Part shown: positions 22,690-34,697 of the stretch, piece after piece
How the letters are laid out: each line of letters starts with the position of its first letter
Position numbering within the stretch: position 1 is the stretch's first letter
Assembly (NCBI GenBank): GCA_021234155.1
Contig: JAJEKV010000024.1
Location: forward strand, 16,951,030 to 17,015,029
DNA length: 64,000 nucleotides
DNA from: Isoetes taiwanensis
Taxonomy: Eukaryota > Streptophyta > Lycopodiopsida > Isoetales > Isoetaceae
Reading direction: 5' to 3'
Notes under the pieces: model-generated
Databases searched by the model: none
What the model was told of the DNA's origin: nothing
What the model saw: only the letters and a program-made list of their open reading frames with translations
Translations under genes and position numbers: made by a program

Positions 22690-22700
22690 TTTTTTTGCAT

Positions 22701-23236
22701 CATCAATTTCGCTCGCCTACATAAGCAGCTCTCCACAACTTGTCAGTTGTAGAGGAAAAATCTAATTTGCATGCATAACGAAGCATCCAACAAAAAATAT
22801 AAATGATATGCAAAATATGATATTGATCAATCTTACACGATGGCGTAACTCTGTGCAAAGCCACCAACAAAAATGCCTTTCAAATTAGAATAGAATAGAA
22901 TAGTTTTTTTAACTCTGACAATCCCAGACGATTAACTCCAATCATCTTAGCCAAACAAGGTCGCCGCCCTATACAAGGCCACCAAAAAAAGAAAAAGAAA
23001 AAAAAAAGAAACACGGGCTTGAATTAGTTAATTCTAACACAAACATTAGCATTGATCAATCCCACCACCGTCTTATCTGGCCATACAATAGAATAGAATA
23101 GAATAGTTCAAGAACAAGAACAAGAAGTTCAAGGTGGTACCATTCTTCCAAAGGCAAACATTTATAGACGCTTAAATTTAGTTGTCTTTCCAAAACATTA
23201 AGCCCCAAGTAATGAGATCTAGTCAATTCTAGAATG
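22701..23236. other. AT-rich host DNA, no gene seen
   Basis: It holds short A-rich and GAATA-repeat tracts (near 22884-22903 and 23088-23105) but no open frame I can support. It lies at the 5' side of LINE-A. Confidence 0.4.
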
Positions 23237-23880
23237 TCTAAGAACATGCACACATAAAGTATAGACCAGAATGTGTCTTTTTAAAACTAGTTATCCATCA
23301 AAGGACCATTAAAGGACCATGTAGGAAAAATCTGTATTCCTGTTCTACCAATGTACCATCATAACATGTATTTTATTCGAAAACAGTAAATAAGATACAA
23401 GCAAGACCAGAAACCTGTGATTCAAAGAACCATATATGTGCAATAAGACTTCCAGCCAATGCAAACATAAAATACAATAAAGGACTATTATCCACACACA
23501 TATATGCGCAATAAGACTTCCAGCTGATGCAAACATAAAATACAATAGAAGACTGCTATCTAAGAACATACACACATAAAGTATGGACCAGAATGTGTCT
23601 ATTTAGAACCAGTTATCCATCAAAGGACCATTAAAGGACCATGTAGGAAAAATCTGTATTTCTATTCTACCAATGTACCATCATAGCATGTATTTTATTC
23701 GAAAACAGTAAATAAGATACAAGCAAGACCAAAGACCTGTGATTCAAAGAACCATATATGTGCAATAAGACTTCCAGTCAATGCATAAAATACAATAAAG
23801 GATTGTTGTGTATTCAGATCAAAATATAGTGAGCACAAAAAGAAGTGCTTTAAGTTAAAAAACAAGCTATAGGCAGCAGC
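23237..23880. repeat. Tandem duplication of about 322 bp
   Basis: The block starting TCTAAGAACAT at 23237 recurs at 23559 with a few substitutions and a small deletion. A shorter third piece (ATATGCGCAATAAGACTTCCAG) lies between at about 23501. The sequence is AT-rich and non-coding; it may be intron sequence of the exons at 24154-24498. Confidence 0.8.
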
Positions 23881-24153
23881 TTTTCCATTTGTAACAATAT
23901 ATATGTGGTAAAAATGATTCCACTGCCGTGTTGCCAGCTCTGTCATGGCATATCCTTGAAAAGCTTTTTACTTTTTAGCCAAAGGGACAGATTTAGAACG
24001 AGGTAAATAATATAAAGATACAAAAAGCTCCATATTTTAGTAAGTCTTCAAAATGTTCATGGTTTATGTGAGAGACAAGCACCTTCTCTCCAAAAATTCT
24101 TAATCAAAACGTCATTATAATAGCTTGTAGAACCACAAACAGTAATAGGGTAC

Positions 24154-24498
24154 CTTAGCAGCATTTTCACTTGCAAACTTAAAGCTTGTAAATAGGTTCC
24201 AAAACGTTTGGTCACCTCCATGTACTTGTAGATATTTGAACTTCTTCAAGCTTTCCTTGACAAAGTAGTATTCTAATGCCAAATTCCTTGCTCATCTAAG
24301 ACCTAGTGGACAAAAGGAAAACATTAAAAAGAGAAGCCCGTACCTACAGCCAACCAATACATTATTAGCTATAAACTGGGTAAAAATCAAGGACCAAAAG
24401 GTACCTTAGGCTTCTCGGTTGTCAACTGATCACCTAATGTAGACCTTTTGCCCAAGAGATCAAATGAGCATAGAAAGAAATCAAGAACTCGTTTGAAC
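24154..24498 (-). CDS. Two host-gene exons, protein unrecognised
   Basis: Exon one (24405-24498) starts after an ATTATTAG acceptor and ends in AAG|GTAC. It encodes F-K-R-V-L-D-F-F-L-C-S-F-D-L-L-G-K and onward. Exon two (24154 to about 24293) ends in AAG|GTACC and encodes about 45 open codons with L-E-Y-Y-F-V-K-E-S-L-K-K-F and G-G-D-Q-T-F-W-N-L-F-T-S-F. Both look like real protein in composition. The frame between them does not join perfectly with the acceptors I see, so a decayed or misassembled base is possible. A diverged, decayed copy of exon one and its intron lies at 47390-47530. I do not recognise the family. Confidence 0.45.
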
Positions 24499-25171
24499 CT
24501 AATAATGATCACAGCTCCAATTATCATTTAGGAGATACTGCTTCGCTCAGAAACATAAGGTTAAGGATGCACATCCGAGCTTATAATTCTTGTTAAAATA
24601 TTGAGGACCCTTAGGCATACCTCAGTAGACATCAGAAATATAGAAGAGCAAATGCAAGATAAAAAATGTTTCAAATATTACTGCCATATCTGTGTCTTTC
24701 ATACAAACAGTTCAATTGAATGTTTAAAGTGGTAAGAAAGCCCAAGGTCATCTATTAGGTCCAATATAGCTTGAAATAGAGCTGCTAACATATGCAACAT
24801 CTTAGCAACCTTTGCCGTTTGCATGAGGATTTTTACGGGAAATATAAAGATCAACAATATGGTATTTGGGTCGCGATTATTTGCGTTGGTTTAATTTTGT
24901 GCTGCCACGTGGCAGGCAATTCCATTGCAGAATGGTAGTTGAGTCTACCATTCCGCATTTCCTGTTTTTAGTCGGTTGACAATGCTCTGTTTCTTGCTTG
25001 AATCGACCATGTTCAGACCCTGTTCAGACCGAGGCCCTTGAATCGACCCTGCCAAGCTTGAATCGACCCTGTTCAAACCAAGACAGGGCCAGAGCTTGAA
25101 TCCATAGATCAAAGGCCTTTTAACCTGAAAAACGACCGTAGCTTCCTTACCCTGTTTGGAGCAAGACAGTT
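24499..25171. other. Host non-coding DNA with small palindromes
   Basis: It contains a palindrome with a G-box core (TGCCACGTGGCA, 24903-24914), a hairpin with arms GAATGGTAG at 24930-24938 and 24945-24953, and repeats of the phrase TTGAATCGACC at 24997-25070. No gene is supported. These may be traces of a small DNA transposon. Confidence 0.45.
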
Positions 25172-25324
25172 AAACGGCCGCTGCCATAGCTCTGTTTCAT
25201 GAAAGAAAGGAGATTAGACTATAAACGGCCGCTGCCATAGCTCTGTTTCATGAAAGAAAGGAGATTAGACTATAAACGGCCGCTGCCATAGCTCTGTTTC
25301 ATGAAAGAAAGGAGATTAGACTAT
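25172..25324. repeat. Minisatellite, three copies of 51 bp
   Basis: Three perfect head-to-tail copies of a 51 bp unit beginning AAACGGCCGCTGCCATAG are present. Perfect identity suggests very recent amplification or collapse/expansion during assembly. Confidence 0.95.
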
Positions 25325-25601
25325 CTTAGCAAATAAAAATCTTAACTAAAAGAATGCAAACGAAAATCTTAGCTAGGAACCAGGCCGATCTTTAACCTAC
25401 AAACCACAGAACTACTGGGCGAGAGCAGAAGTGCCAAACCTAAAAAAAAATCTCTGTCGAAAGCTTAAACATTGATTTGCACCAACAATCCATCGTCGTT
25501 ATGATGCCCTGCTGTAGCACCAACGCACCAAGAAGTTATGATGCCCTGCTGTAGCACCATCGCAAAAGAATCGGCGAAATCGCTCCCCAAATACCATATT
25601 G

Positions 25602-25719
25602 TAGCTTCAAGGTGTTTGGTCGGGCATTCCGGCGTGGCCGGTGACCCGCTCCCGGCTAACGCCGGTCGCGGGGCCCCACCGGTCCATGCCGGAATGCCCT
25701 CCCAAACACCTTGAAGCTA
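25602..25719. repeat. GC-rich inverted repeat, about 118 bp
   Basis: Arms of about 42 bases beginning TAGCTTCAAGGTGTTTGG pair with their complement at 25678-25719, around a GC-rich centre. It is sharply richer in G+C than the flanks. Candidates are a foldback MITE or a small-RNA precursor hairpin. Confidence 0.8.
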
Positions 25720-27015
25720 TACATCAAGGCATATAGAATCAATATGATACATGACCGGCCCATCCTATATCGAAATATAATAAGGTTTAAGAATAACCCT
25801 GATATTATCCTTGGGCATGTAAACATTTAAGGACAAAAGGATATGTAAAATAAACCAAATAGATTTCCCTCTTGAAGTATGTGAATATATGTCATTCAAA
25901 AACCTCTTAGCAAAACTTGCTTATGTTCATAGACAGATATTCAGTTAGAAGAATGTAAACTTTCATATTTTTAACCTGCTTCACACCTTGAGATTAAGAA
26001 TGGAATGCATGTATAGACCCTTAGCATAGTCGTGCCACTATGCACAGACAGACTTTCATTCCTAATAATCATCACTATTAATAAAAAACCACTAAAATAT
26101 CTGGTTCCCTTCCATTCTATTCCATGTCCGCATCAATATTTTGGGTTTCAGGAACAGACTGTGAAGCTTCACCATATCCTTGTCTATGGGACTCCTGATG
26201 ATTTTTATTTTGTACAAAAGCTTTGCTTGCCTTTTTTGCCACAAGTTTCCTTACTGCTCATGCCATCTTTCAAACGATTGACTTGTGTGCATGCAAAATG
26301 CCAACATCCTGTGTATGGGCGGCTCATCTATGCCCTATTTAACAGAGCCCAGAAGCTTGTTGTTTTTTCTTCTCACTAGATGGAAAAAGGAATGCCATGA
26401 TCAAGGTAGACAGCCCAAAAGTCTATGCTCTTGTTTGCCCGGGAAAAATAGTCAAGGCAGCCTCATTACATTAATATCACTTGTCAGAAGACATTGTGCA
26501 GCAACCAACGAATCTCTGCTTATGCTAAGCTGATAACAACGGCCTCCATTCATATAGATGGAGAGGAGAGCCAAATTTCAGCTAAGAAGAAAAAGGCCTA
26601 CGAAAGTATTTGTGTAGTATTACTAGTAAAAAAGACCCAATAAGTTTCCATGGTAAATCATTGCAGTGAAACAATTTACCAAAATCTAAATGTCTGCAAC
26701 ACATGATGTCATTGGGTCAAATATTATCACCCATAAGTTCATAAGAAAAGCCAAAAGTAGCATCCAAAAAGCATAATAGCCATAATGTACCATGGAATTA
26801 ATAGTGCCAAGGACATTGCACTTCAAGGAATGTTTTAAGTTAAATACAAGTGGGTATACACATCAAGGGCCAAATTTAGATACCTCAAACTATTCTTATA
26901 ATTAAGAAATACAATCAGCTTATTAGACATGTTCAAAGGCTTATTCCCTAAAGGGTTACCGTTAAGTTACTCTCTTGCAGATATGAGTAAGAGAAGCCAA
27001 CAAGCCACATGCATA

Positions 27016-27055
<40 letters not shown>

Positions 27056-27991
27056 AAGGTCCAAGCTAGCCTTAGCAACAGCCAACTAGCATGACATCTA
27101 CCAAGGTCAATCCCTATGGTAGTATGATCAAACCATAGTTGGACCGAAATCCATGATGGCACTTAGTTCTAATCCATCAAGCATTTAGTACATAACAACT
27201 GTGATCAAAAAGATGACTTAAATCAATGTACCATCTAATCATTCTATTGTCATATGCAATAAAGCCTTATGCACCAAAGTCATAGTCATGACCAAAATAC
27301 CCACTATTTGGGTTCATAACTCGAACAAAATTATTTACAAATTGCTATAAGTTGAAAGTCAATATACGTCCTAAAGACACTGCGCATCCTTAAACTGTAT
27401 GCCCTTTGGCCGAAACCACAATACTCCAGATATCAAATGAATTAAGGCTAAAACTTAAAGCCATTGTAAGGCCATTCACTACTATTTCGGTCTACATCCT
27501 TTTTCCATCAAAGTTTGTTTTACAACCATGCAAATGCTAATTTTTATAAATCGAGAGTAGACAAATTATACTAAGCTTTTTATCAATAAGAAACATCGGC
27601 ATTATATTTCAGCCCTTGCATGTATGCCATCAGACAACTGCATATTTAGTCAGTCGCAATCATGCCATGCATATCAAAGTAGATTACATTAATGTTTAGC
27701 AAGTGCATGTTATTTATCATTCGTTTGCATGTGTAGCACATCATCTTGGTATAACCCTATCCATAGGTTATTTATTTTGCACATATATAACAAGGTGCTG
27801 CGCACGGAGGGTTGCCCTCCGTGGCCGGAGGTTGAGGTGGCTTAAATCATACTTGAAAGTTATGTTTTTATAATCAATCGAAATTGCCATTTTAGAACAT
27901 TGTCATTATGTGAAGATGATGGTACCCATTTGCATCACTAACTCCTCCTTAGATCAAAGTCAAAGTCAACATTTAATTTGTAGAAGGTAAG
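25720..27991. other. AT-rich host DNA, no confident gene
   Basis: A minus-strand open run at 26117-26257 (47 codons, Lys- and Gln-rich, ending in a TAG) might be a final exon but has no convincing acceptor. A short hairpin (CACGGAGGG with CCCTCCGTG) lies near 27805-27825. Plus-strand open frames at 26032-26533 have no coding character. Confidence 0.35.
27017..27052. repeat. Run of 36 adenines
   Basis: This is an uninterrupted A-tract. It may be the tail of an old retroposed copy, but I see no recognisable body upstream. Confidence 0.9.
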
Positions 27992-28022
27992 CGCTATGAG
28001 GATTCTTGGAATCCTCATAGCG
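27992..28022. repeat. Perfect 14 bp hairpin with 3-base loop
   Basis: The arm CGCTATGAGGATTC is followed by TTG and its exact complement. It stands alone in AT-rich DNA with no gene next to it. Confidence 0.8.
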
Positions 28023-30517
28023 TAACTTTAAGAAATTATGAAGAATCTATAAGAATCTTCCTATATACATAGAACCATAGAGAGTAAGGACATTGCAAAT
28101 GTGTTTTGTCACTTCAACCTAGCAACAAATACTGGCATCAAAGAAACTAAAACGAAAATGAATGCAAGAGCCAATAACCAAAACATAGAAGACTGTCAAC
28201 TCAATTTGACTCTCATGCAACCAAGTCTTGATTGCCTTTGGTTGCGGTTGCATTTGGGCTAGAACGAAAAACAATGGCATATCCATGTTGTATGCAAACA
28301 ACTCTCCCATATGCAAAATGAAACTTGCCCATGGCTGAGTTGTAAGCGTAACGAAAAGCTCCTAGTGAATGGAAACTCTCAAGGTAGGCAATGCCATCAT
28401 GAGATGGAAGAGATTTTCTAACATTGGCAACAATCAAAGGATTTAGGAGTGATAATGAAGGAGGCAAAGCATGCCCACTCCCATGCATCGTGATCCGCAT
28501 TGATATGATCCTAGATAGTATCGGGCTCACTACCGCGTGCACCTAGCAAATCCAATCCAACATCCTAATCTTAAGCTTACATCTTGAATGATGCTCTTCT
28601 TCTGTTCTATAAGGAACAGAAGAAAGTAAATTAAATAAGCTTTGGCATACCGGATGATCTAAACTGCGCTCCATATGGGGAATCATTCCTAGATACTATG
28701 TCTTGTGTTTTATGCAAGTACATAAGCATGAAAGATACGGATCAATGCAAATAGGAGAAACATAACCAGCTCTATGTGATATGTTATTCTCTCAAAATGA
28801 AGTCCGTCATAGTAGTGCCGAAATGATAAGTGCTGAAAGGAGATGCAGCTCCTAGAACATCACTCAATGAATAAGGAAATATAGAAGGCATAGATTTGCT
28901 TAAATGAAACGTGATCTTAAGTTTTAGCCACAAGTGATGAAATCCATCAATGGATGGTCTGGCAATGTGAGTTTGATTGAACAAACTAAAAGCATAGGAC
29001 AAAATTAAAAAACAGTTGAACGCAACCATATTATCTTCCTAACAACTCATGATAGAGGAACGAAAGGCATCGAAATTTGGCACACGAAACAAAAAAACTC
29101 AAAAGCATAGAGATTTGATTTGTTTGAAACCAAATGTTCGTAAAGTCTCAATTCTTAGTGGTAGGCTTCTAAGATATTGTAATAGTAGAAGCCCTCATCA
29201 AATGCTAGTCTATATAGGCTTGCCAGCAAAAGTCAATTGGACATATAAGTGGCATTACAAATGTAATAATCCTTGGACACAACTAGCAGTTTGCTACTTG
29301 CAAAGCTAGCAAGAAGGAAAGATCTTGAAAAAATCATATGAAATATTTAATCTCAAGAAATCCTATGCAAAATGTAAGCTTGAGATGGTGAACACTATCG
29401 CATAGACAGATATTCAAAAGTGGAAACACTTAGATATTTTTCATCATTTTCCTTGTGTTCCCCCCATGAAATTACTAAGATGGGTGTAGAGCATAAGTCC
29501 AAGTTTAAAACATGAATCAAGACGTCTGACTATATGGGCCTAGCTCAACTACTTATCATGGCACCGTGGCTTATATGCAATGATGTGGCTTATATGCAAT
29601 GATTTTGTGCGCACTTAGGTTCTTTTGTATCCAAATGAACACATAATCAAAACATACTTAATTGTTATTCACATAGATAGTACATTGTTATTCACATAGA
29701 TAGTATATTAAGCAATTTCACCAGTAAAGGTAGTTATTTGAAACATTCTACCAAATTGCTTGCTACATTAATCAAGAATCAATCATTACGGAACTGCACA
29801 TATTGTAGAGTCCACTGGGGTAAAGATCATGGTTACAGAACTGCAAAGAAAGGGATCGCGAGAGCGGCGGCGTTCAGAAAAGCAAAAAGCAAAGTAACCC
29901 AAACAATGTGTTGTGCCATGCAATGTCGGCATATGTATTCCATTCAGATCCATACACTTGTGACCACTGAAGACCTCATGTAAATAAGAGAAATGTAAGA
30001 CCGCATGTAAAAAAATTGTGTGACGTTTAAAGAAAAGAGAACAGGCATTTAAAATGTGCAAATAACCTCAATATGATGAACCGTGGGGCAACACGAAGAT
30101 CAAAATACACAGATCACCAACCCTGCGGAGCTCTAACCAATGAAGACAATAGTGTGATACTTAATAAAGAGAGTATGAAGATTTTAAAAAAGGGATACAG
30201 AAAGTTAAGCTCTGCAAGTTAGAAGTAATATTCTCAATATAAGAAAGATGCAAACTGGTTTCCAGCATCATTAGCATCCTTAGAACAATAAAACCACATA
30301 GAGACATCACTGTGCAGAGGATTTAGTGACGCTTAACATAGAGAGTATGAAGATTAAATTTCAAGTGTGCCATTCATTATTTCTATCTGTACGGCAGAAA
30401 AGGGTATCCTCGCTACCATTCATTATTTTACCGTAGAATCTCATTCTGCATGCGGAATCTTTTCTGCTGCAAATGAACTTGAAAGAGAGCAATAATTGGG
30501 AAGGAGAGACATCTTAC
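28023..30517. other. AT-rich host DNA, no confident gene
   Basis: A 109-codon minus-strand frame at 28213-28542 is the longest open stretch, but I recognise nothing in it and see no splice context. Two short direct repeats occur near 29568-29602 and 29660-29708. Confidence 0.35.
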
Positions 30518-30574
30518 CTTTTTAACAATTCTGCACGGAATAAGTTCCTGCACTTTCTGTTCTAGTTGTTCCTT
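30518..30574 (-). CDS. Short host exon, coiled-coil-like
   Basis: A 57-base exon lies between the acceptor TTTCGCTAG and the donor AAG|GTAAGA. It is 19 whole codons: K-E-Q-L-E-Q-K-V-Q-E-L-I-P-C-R-I-V-K-K. The heptad-like start suggests part of a coiled coil. I cannot assign the gene. Confidence 0.42.
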
Positions 30575-31870
30575 CTAGCGAAACCATGCGCATGCCACAA
30601 ACGATAAAGATATTGCATCTTAATTGGCCTGAAGTAATTGACCCTTTGAACTTGCATCATCTTATATGGATGGCCCATCTCTTGTGTTGTTCCAACTGCC
30701 ATACATCATGTTACATGACAACATTAGTAAACCAAAGCACCTTCAATGCACGTACATAAAAGGATCCCTTACTTTGTGTATCAGTAGCCAGACTAGCTCC
30801 AACAACAAGGCCAACAAACAAAGCCACTGGAGCCATTTAATCAAATTCATGATCATGCATAAAAAGCATTTAAATTTGAAGCACAACATAATCTAAAGCC
30901 CTGAACTACAATGACAGTGGATAAAAGAAGCTTTATCATTATTTATCTCTTCCTAATATCATGGAACATTTAAAGTTTTCTATGAAGAGGTCGTCAGTTC
31001 AGTCATACACATGCTTAAGGAGCTGCAGTTATTGCTGAATTTACATAGCGGATGCTCTGTTCACTCTCGTATCCATGCGATAACCCCGCACTAAACAATA
31101 ACCAGAGTTCATATACCCTCATAAACTTTGAAAATTTCTCGATTCGAATCTTTATATCTTAGAATTAATATCTCAGAACGCACTGCTGTATTGTATTTTA
31201 TAACAGTGATCCCAGTTCTGCACTTTCTTGTGACATAATCAGACTTCGTCAAATGCAGGTTGGTGGAAAGTGGACCCTAATCAAAGCAAAATGCACAGCT
31301 GATGTTGTCGGATGTGAATTGGCCAGAATCCATTCAGGTTGAGTTGATTTCGATTTCAACAAGCAATGCGTATTATTTTGTCTTCTTTATGAAGAAGATG
31401 ATTTCATAAGTATAAGGATTTGCTGTTTGACTGACCATATGTGTTCTTTTCCAAACAAGCACACTGGATTTTTGCAATCTGAGGTGCAGGCTGTACATTA
31501 AGAAAGGACAGATAATCTACACACTGAAGCCTCAAGTATGGAAACGTTGCAACTTTCTTCATTTCCAGCATTTTTGCATATAGACATCCCGTTTTAAATC
31601 TTACATGCTGCCAAAGGTGTTTTTGCATCCTACATGTTTTACTGGTATCAGTTCCAAAGGAGGCAGCATCTAAATGTTTCAAGTGGCAAGCATGGAAAGC
31701 AAAAAAAAAGCAATAAAATCATAAACAGAGAAGAATTTAAAAAGCAGCTTTTCAAGTACTCATTCAAAATGGTCAGACATCATATTCCATTAATTTATAC
31801 CATGCACATATATAGGTAAGATACCTACCAATAAAATCATAGCAAAGGCCGTCTCCTATCTTGTACTCAC
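30575..31870. other. AT-rich host DNA, probably intronic
   Basis: It lies between exons on the same strand and has no supported coding sequence. An open minus-strand run at 31404-31682 has no good splice sites. Confidence 0.35.
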
Positions 31871-32314
31871 CAATATTGTTAGCCCTGCAACAGGCATTGT
31901 TAGTAAATTATAGCAAATTCCTCACAAAAAACAAAATGATAAGAGCCTTACGAGATCACTTTTGCAAAGCAAGAAAATATGATTTCGACATCGAGATCCT
32001 GCATATAGAACCAATACTTCAGACAACAGAAATGCAGTCAATAGATGACTCCAGATTTCACAGGCACAGCCCCAATCAACTCTTCTATTGTTTTCTTGTT
32101 TCCTTTCACGTTCTTCGGAACTTTCTACATTATCATGTAAGAGGGCTTTAACATTGCAGTACCATACCTTACAAACCTCCTGGATTGTTAGTCTTTCATC
32201 CAGTCTTGCATGACATTTAAAATCGATGGTTAACAGGTCTGAAACATCATATGCCGACCTACCAGCACAGGCCATATTTGCACAGGCCGGATTTGAAGCC
32301 ACAGCCTTTTGACA
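31871..32314 (-). CDS. Three linked host exons including a 14-base microexon
   Basis: Exon one (32168 to about 32314) is open and ends in AAG|GTATGG, encoding …D-F-K-C-H-A-R-L-D-E-R-L-T-I-Q-E-V-C-K. Exon two (31952-31998, 47 bases) follows a pyrimidine-rich TATATGCAG and ends in CTC|GTAAGG, encoding D-L-D-V-E-I-I-F-S-C-F-A-K-V-I-S. Exon three is 14 bases (31871-31884) between TTGCAG and GTGAGT. The phases fit throughout: exon one ends on a codon, exon two ends two bases into one, and the microexon completes it to give S-A-N-N-I. A TGA at 32315-32317 upstream of exon one hints at decay or a missing acceptor. I do not recognise the family. Confidence 0.55.
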
Positions 32315-32365
32315 TCATCGACTCTAAAACCCAGAATATAGATTGCATATAAGAGTCATAAATCA

Positions 32366-34065
32366 TGTGACGTTCCAGCACAGTATACGCTCCCAGGACG
32401 TATATTGTACTGCCACGTCACGCGTACACGCCACCCCGATTGACGTGTACGCCAACGTGTAGCCAAGTGGGTAGCCCCTAGGGGGCAACTTGCTAAGAAT
32501 GTGCATTAGCATTAATGTGCACATTTTCCAATGTACACATTAATGTGGGCACACATTTCCATGTGGCCACTTGATGCCAAGTGGGCCATACCCATAGGTG
32601 CAAATAATGTGCACATTTTCCAATGTACACATTCATTAATGTGCACACATTTCCATGTGAGCACATTTGGGTGCACACATTTCCATGTGGGCACATTTGG
32701 CCACCTAGCCCTTAAAGGCAAGTGGGCCCATTTCCAATTATCCCACATGCCAAAAGGGGATAATTGGAAACCCTAGCCACCCCTTGTCTATATAGGGGGG
32801 GAAACCCTAACTAACCTAATTTTCGATTTTAGGGCTTGAACTTCTGTTTCTACCGCCTCAACAAACAAAACCGCATCCCGCACTTCTGCTTGGGAGAATA
32901 GCATCCTTAGTTCCTCGAGATTCGAGCCGCTTTGTGCCAGGATGGTCGAGCTCAGGTCGAGGGAGCCCCTCAAGGATCGGTATTTGGCCAATTAGATAGT
33001 CTAAACCCTATTTTAGGCATTGAATCAGTAGGTTTAGCCTATTAGATTGCCCATAGCAGCCCTCTAGAACTCTAGATAGCAGATTCTAACTAAAGAACCT
33101 AACTCTATGATATAGATTAGATCTTGTTCTTTAGTTCTTCTGTGATGTATATGGATGATGTATCTCTGTGAACTCCTTGTATTGGGAAGGGGGGTAGAGA
33201 CCTAAAGCTTTATAGTTGATGCTCCTAGAGTAGCCTCTCTAGCACACTGTAGATTCGGCCTGTGCACAAGAGCCACACCTGGTTGTGGGTGAAGGGGCCG
33301 ACCGGGCTTATAAGGAGGTTCATGTTCTCGACTCTTGAACGACCCCCTCGGTGTGTAAAGATCACGGGTCACCGTGGACTAGGTCTAATGGCTTGCCACC
33401 GCGTGGGGCAAGGCATGGGCTCGACACTGTGAGGTGGTGAATATGACCTTCCATTGAGTTCAAGTCGAATACGGCAAAGGGCCCTCTAGTCACCTTGAGT
33501 CAAAGATGGAGATCTCCGGAGGGAGTGATCCCTACCGCCCCATCGAATCGGGAGATGCAACCCGTGATATAGCCCCTTTGGCTACGCGATCCGATCCTAC
33601 AATCAGTCCCAACACTTTTCAGCCTACTCGCAAAGTGTGCACGGGAGGGGCGGATGGAGTGGACAACCCTAGGCCATGTTCTTATGCCAGCCAAATCCAT
33701 TGCCATGAATTCGCCTCGCAATGAACTCGAGACCCAAGCTTGTCGGGTCATCCCTTTGAGTCCGAGCCCGGGGTAGGATTCCCTATGTGATGTGGCCGAT
33801 CTTTGTCTATGCAGATATGTGGAGGACCATCCTTCGTGATGGTCATATGATGTTGATGTATGTGCTAACGACATGTATGTTTACGCTTCAGCCTAGGTAG
33901 GCCCCGAGGGAGACGGGTGCAATGACCCTTCCACTCTTCCCACCGAACCCGCTACGGTTGCGGTGTCATGTGGAGGGCCCCAGATTGGCACCCGAGCTGG
34001 TATGGGGATGAACTCCCTCGGTTGTATACGGTGAGGGCACCGTGATACCAGTAGGGGACGCCACA
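32366..34065 (+). repeat. Element C 5' LTR
   Basis: The LTR starts TGTGACG and ends GACGCCACA. A TATA box (CTATATAG) lies near 32789. Bases 32500-32700 are packed with repeated ATGTGCACAT and ACATTTCCATGTG motifs, many palindromic. The right copy is 44009-45707. Confidence 0.9.
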
Positions 34066-34067
34066 AA

Positions 34068-34078
34068 GGGTATCGAGC
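34068..34078 (+). promoter_or_regulatory. Element C primer-binding site, diverged
   Basis: Two bases after the LTR the sequence reads GGGTATCGAGC, matching the tRNA-iMet primer site TGGTATCAGAGC apart from one substitution and one missing base. Confidence 0.7.
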
Positions 34079-34265
34079 TATGTTCTTGAGACCAAGAGCA
34101 AAGCACCGCCATGTTTCCAAAGAGCACTAACTTGATAGGATCCTCAAACCTCGAAAAAAATGAGAAAATTTTTCTCATTTTTGTAGTTTATGCTAAGCTA
34201 GTAACAGCTTAAAAAGAATAGAAACGTAAAAAGACTAAAATTGATGAGCCAACATCCGTGGTAGG

Positions 34266-34519
34266 AATCTCACACGTCGCACGCCAGACGTATTTCTACA
34301 TTTTAGAAATCGGGCCGGGCTAACGTCTGAGACATTCAAATTTTTGACACCAAAAAGTTGTAAATTACAAGAAAAATATCTTGATAATTCTAAATTTAAG
34401 CTAAGAATTAGTAGATTTAGCATGTTACATGTTAATTTAATAGTGGGCCCCACCATGTCTCACACGCCGCCCAGACAGTTTCTAGATTCTAGGAATCGGC
34501 CGGGCGAACGCGGTGAGAC
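34266..34519 (+). repeat. First pair of palindromic motifs, upstream of the H3-like gene
   Basis: Two copies (34266-34333 and 34457-34519) of an imperfect palindrome share the outer arms GTCTCACACG and GTGAGAC and an inner arm GATTTCTA pairing with TAGAAATC. They lie about 260 and 75 bases before a TATA box. Two more copies precede the second gene. Confidence 0.85.
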
Positions 34520-34593
34520 CTTGCTTAATTACGTGTTTTAAATGCCTTAGACAACCCAAAAAGGTAGTTTAAAAGTTGACCTAAAATTGGCCC

Positions 34594-34600
34594 TATAAAT
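34594..34600 (+). promoter_or_regulatory. TATA box of element C H3-like gene
   Basis: CCTATAAATAG is a textbook plant TATA box, 104 bases before the first ATG of the accessory gene at 34698. The palindrome ending at 34519 is just upstream. Confidence 0.7.
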
Positions 34601-34697
34601 AGAACTGGACCCTCCCATTTTTCCCCCGCTCTTCCCGAGAACTTCGCCAGATTGTCAAGGCGATCTTCCGCCAGAGCTCCAATCGACGAACCGAAAA

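Larger units (their letters stand above)
945..22700 (-). mobile_element. LINE-A, an L1-like non-LTR element split by two later insertions
   Basis: Three separated blocks (945-2481, 6428-7748, 20898 to about 22700) make one minus-strand LINE of about 4.7 kb once LINE-B and element A are removed. The oligo(T) at 945-956 is the poly(A) tail on the minus strand. Reading 5' to 3', the blocks give ORF1, the AP endonuclease, reverse transcriptase and a C-terminal zinc-binding region, in the order usual for plant L1 elements. The reading frame resumes across both insertions when one target duplication is removed. The exact 5' end near 22700 is uncertain, and I could not find a target duplication for LINE-A itself. 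Confidence 0.85.

Noticed and set aside
26032-26533. Plus-strand open frames of 82-115 codons
   Set aside because: No motif, splice context or coding composition; likely chance frames in AT-rich DNA.
32493-32776. Overlapping open frames on both strands of the element C LTR (repeated at 44141-44424)
   Set aside because: They are by-products of the ATGTGCACA-type repeats within the LTR.
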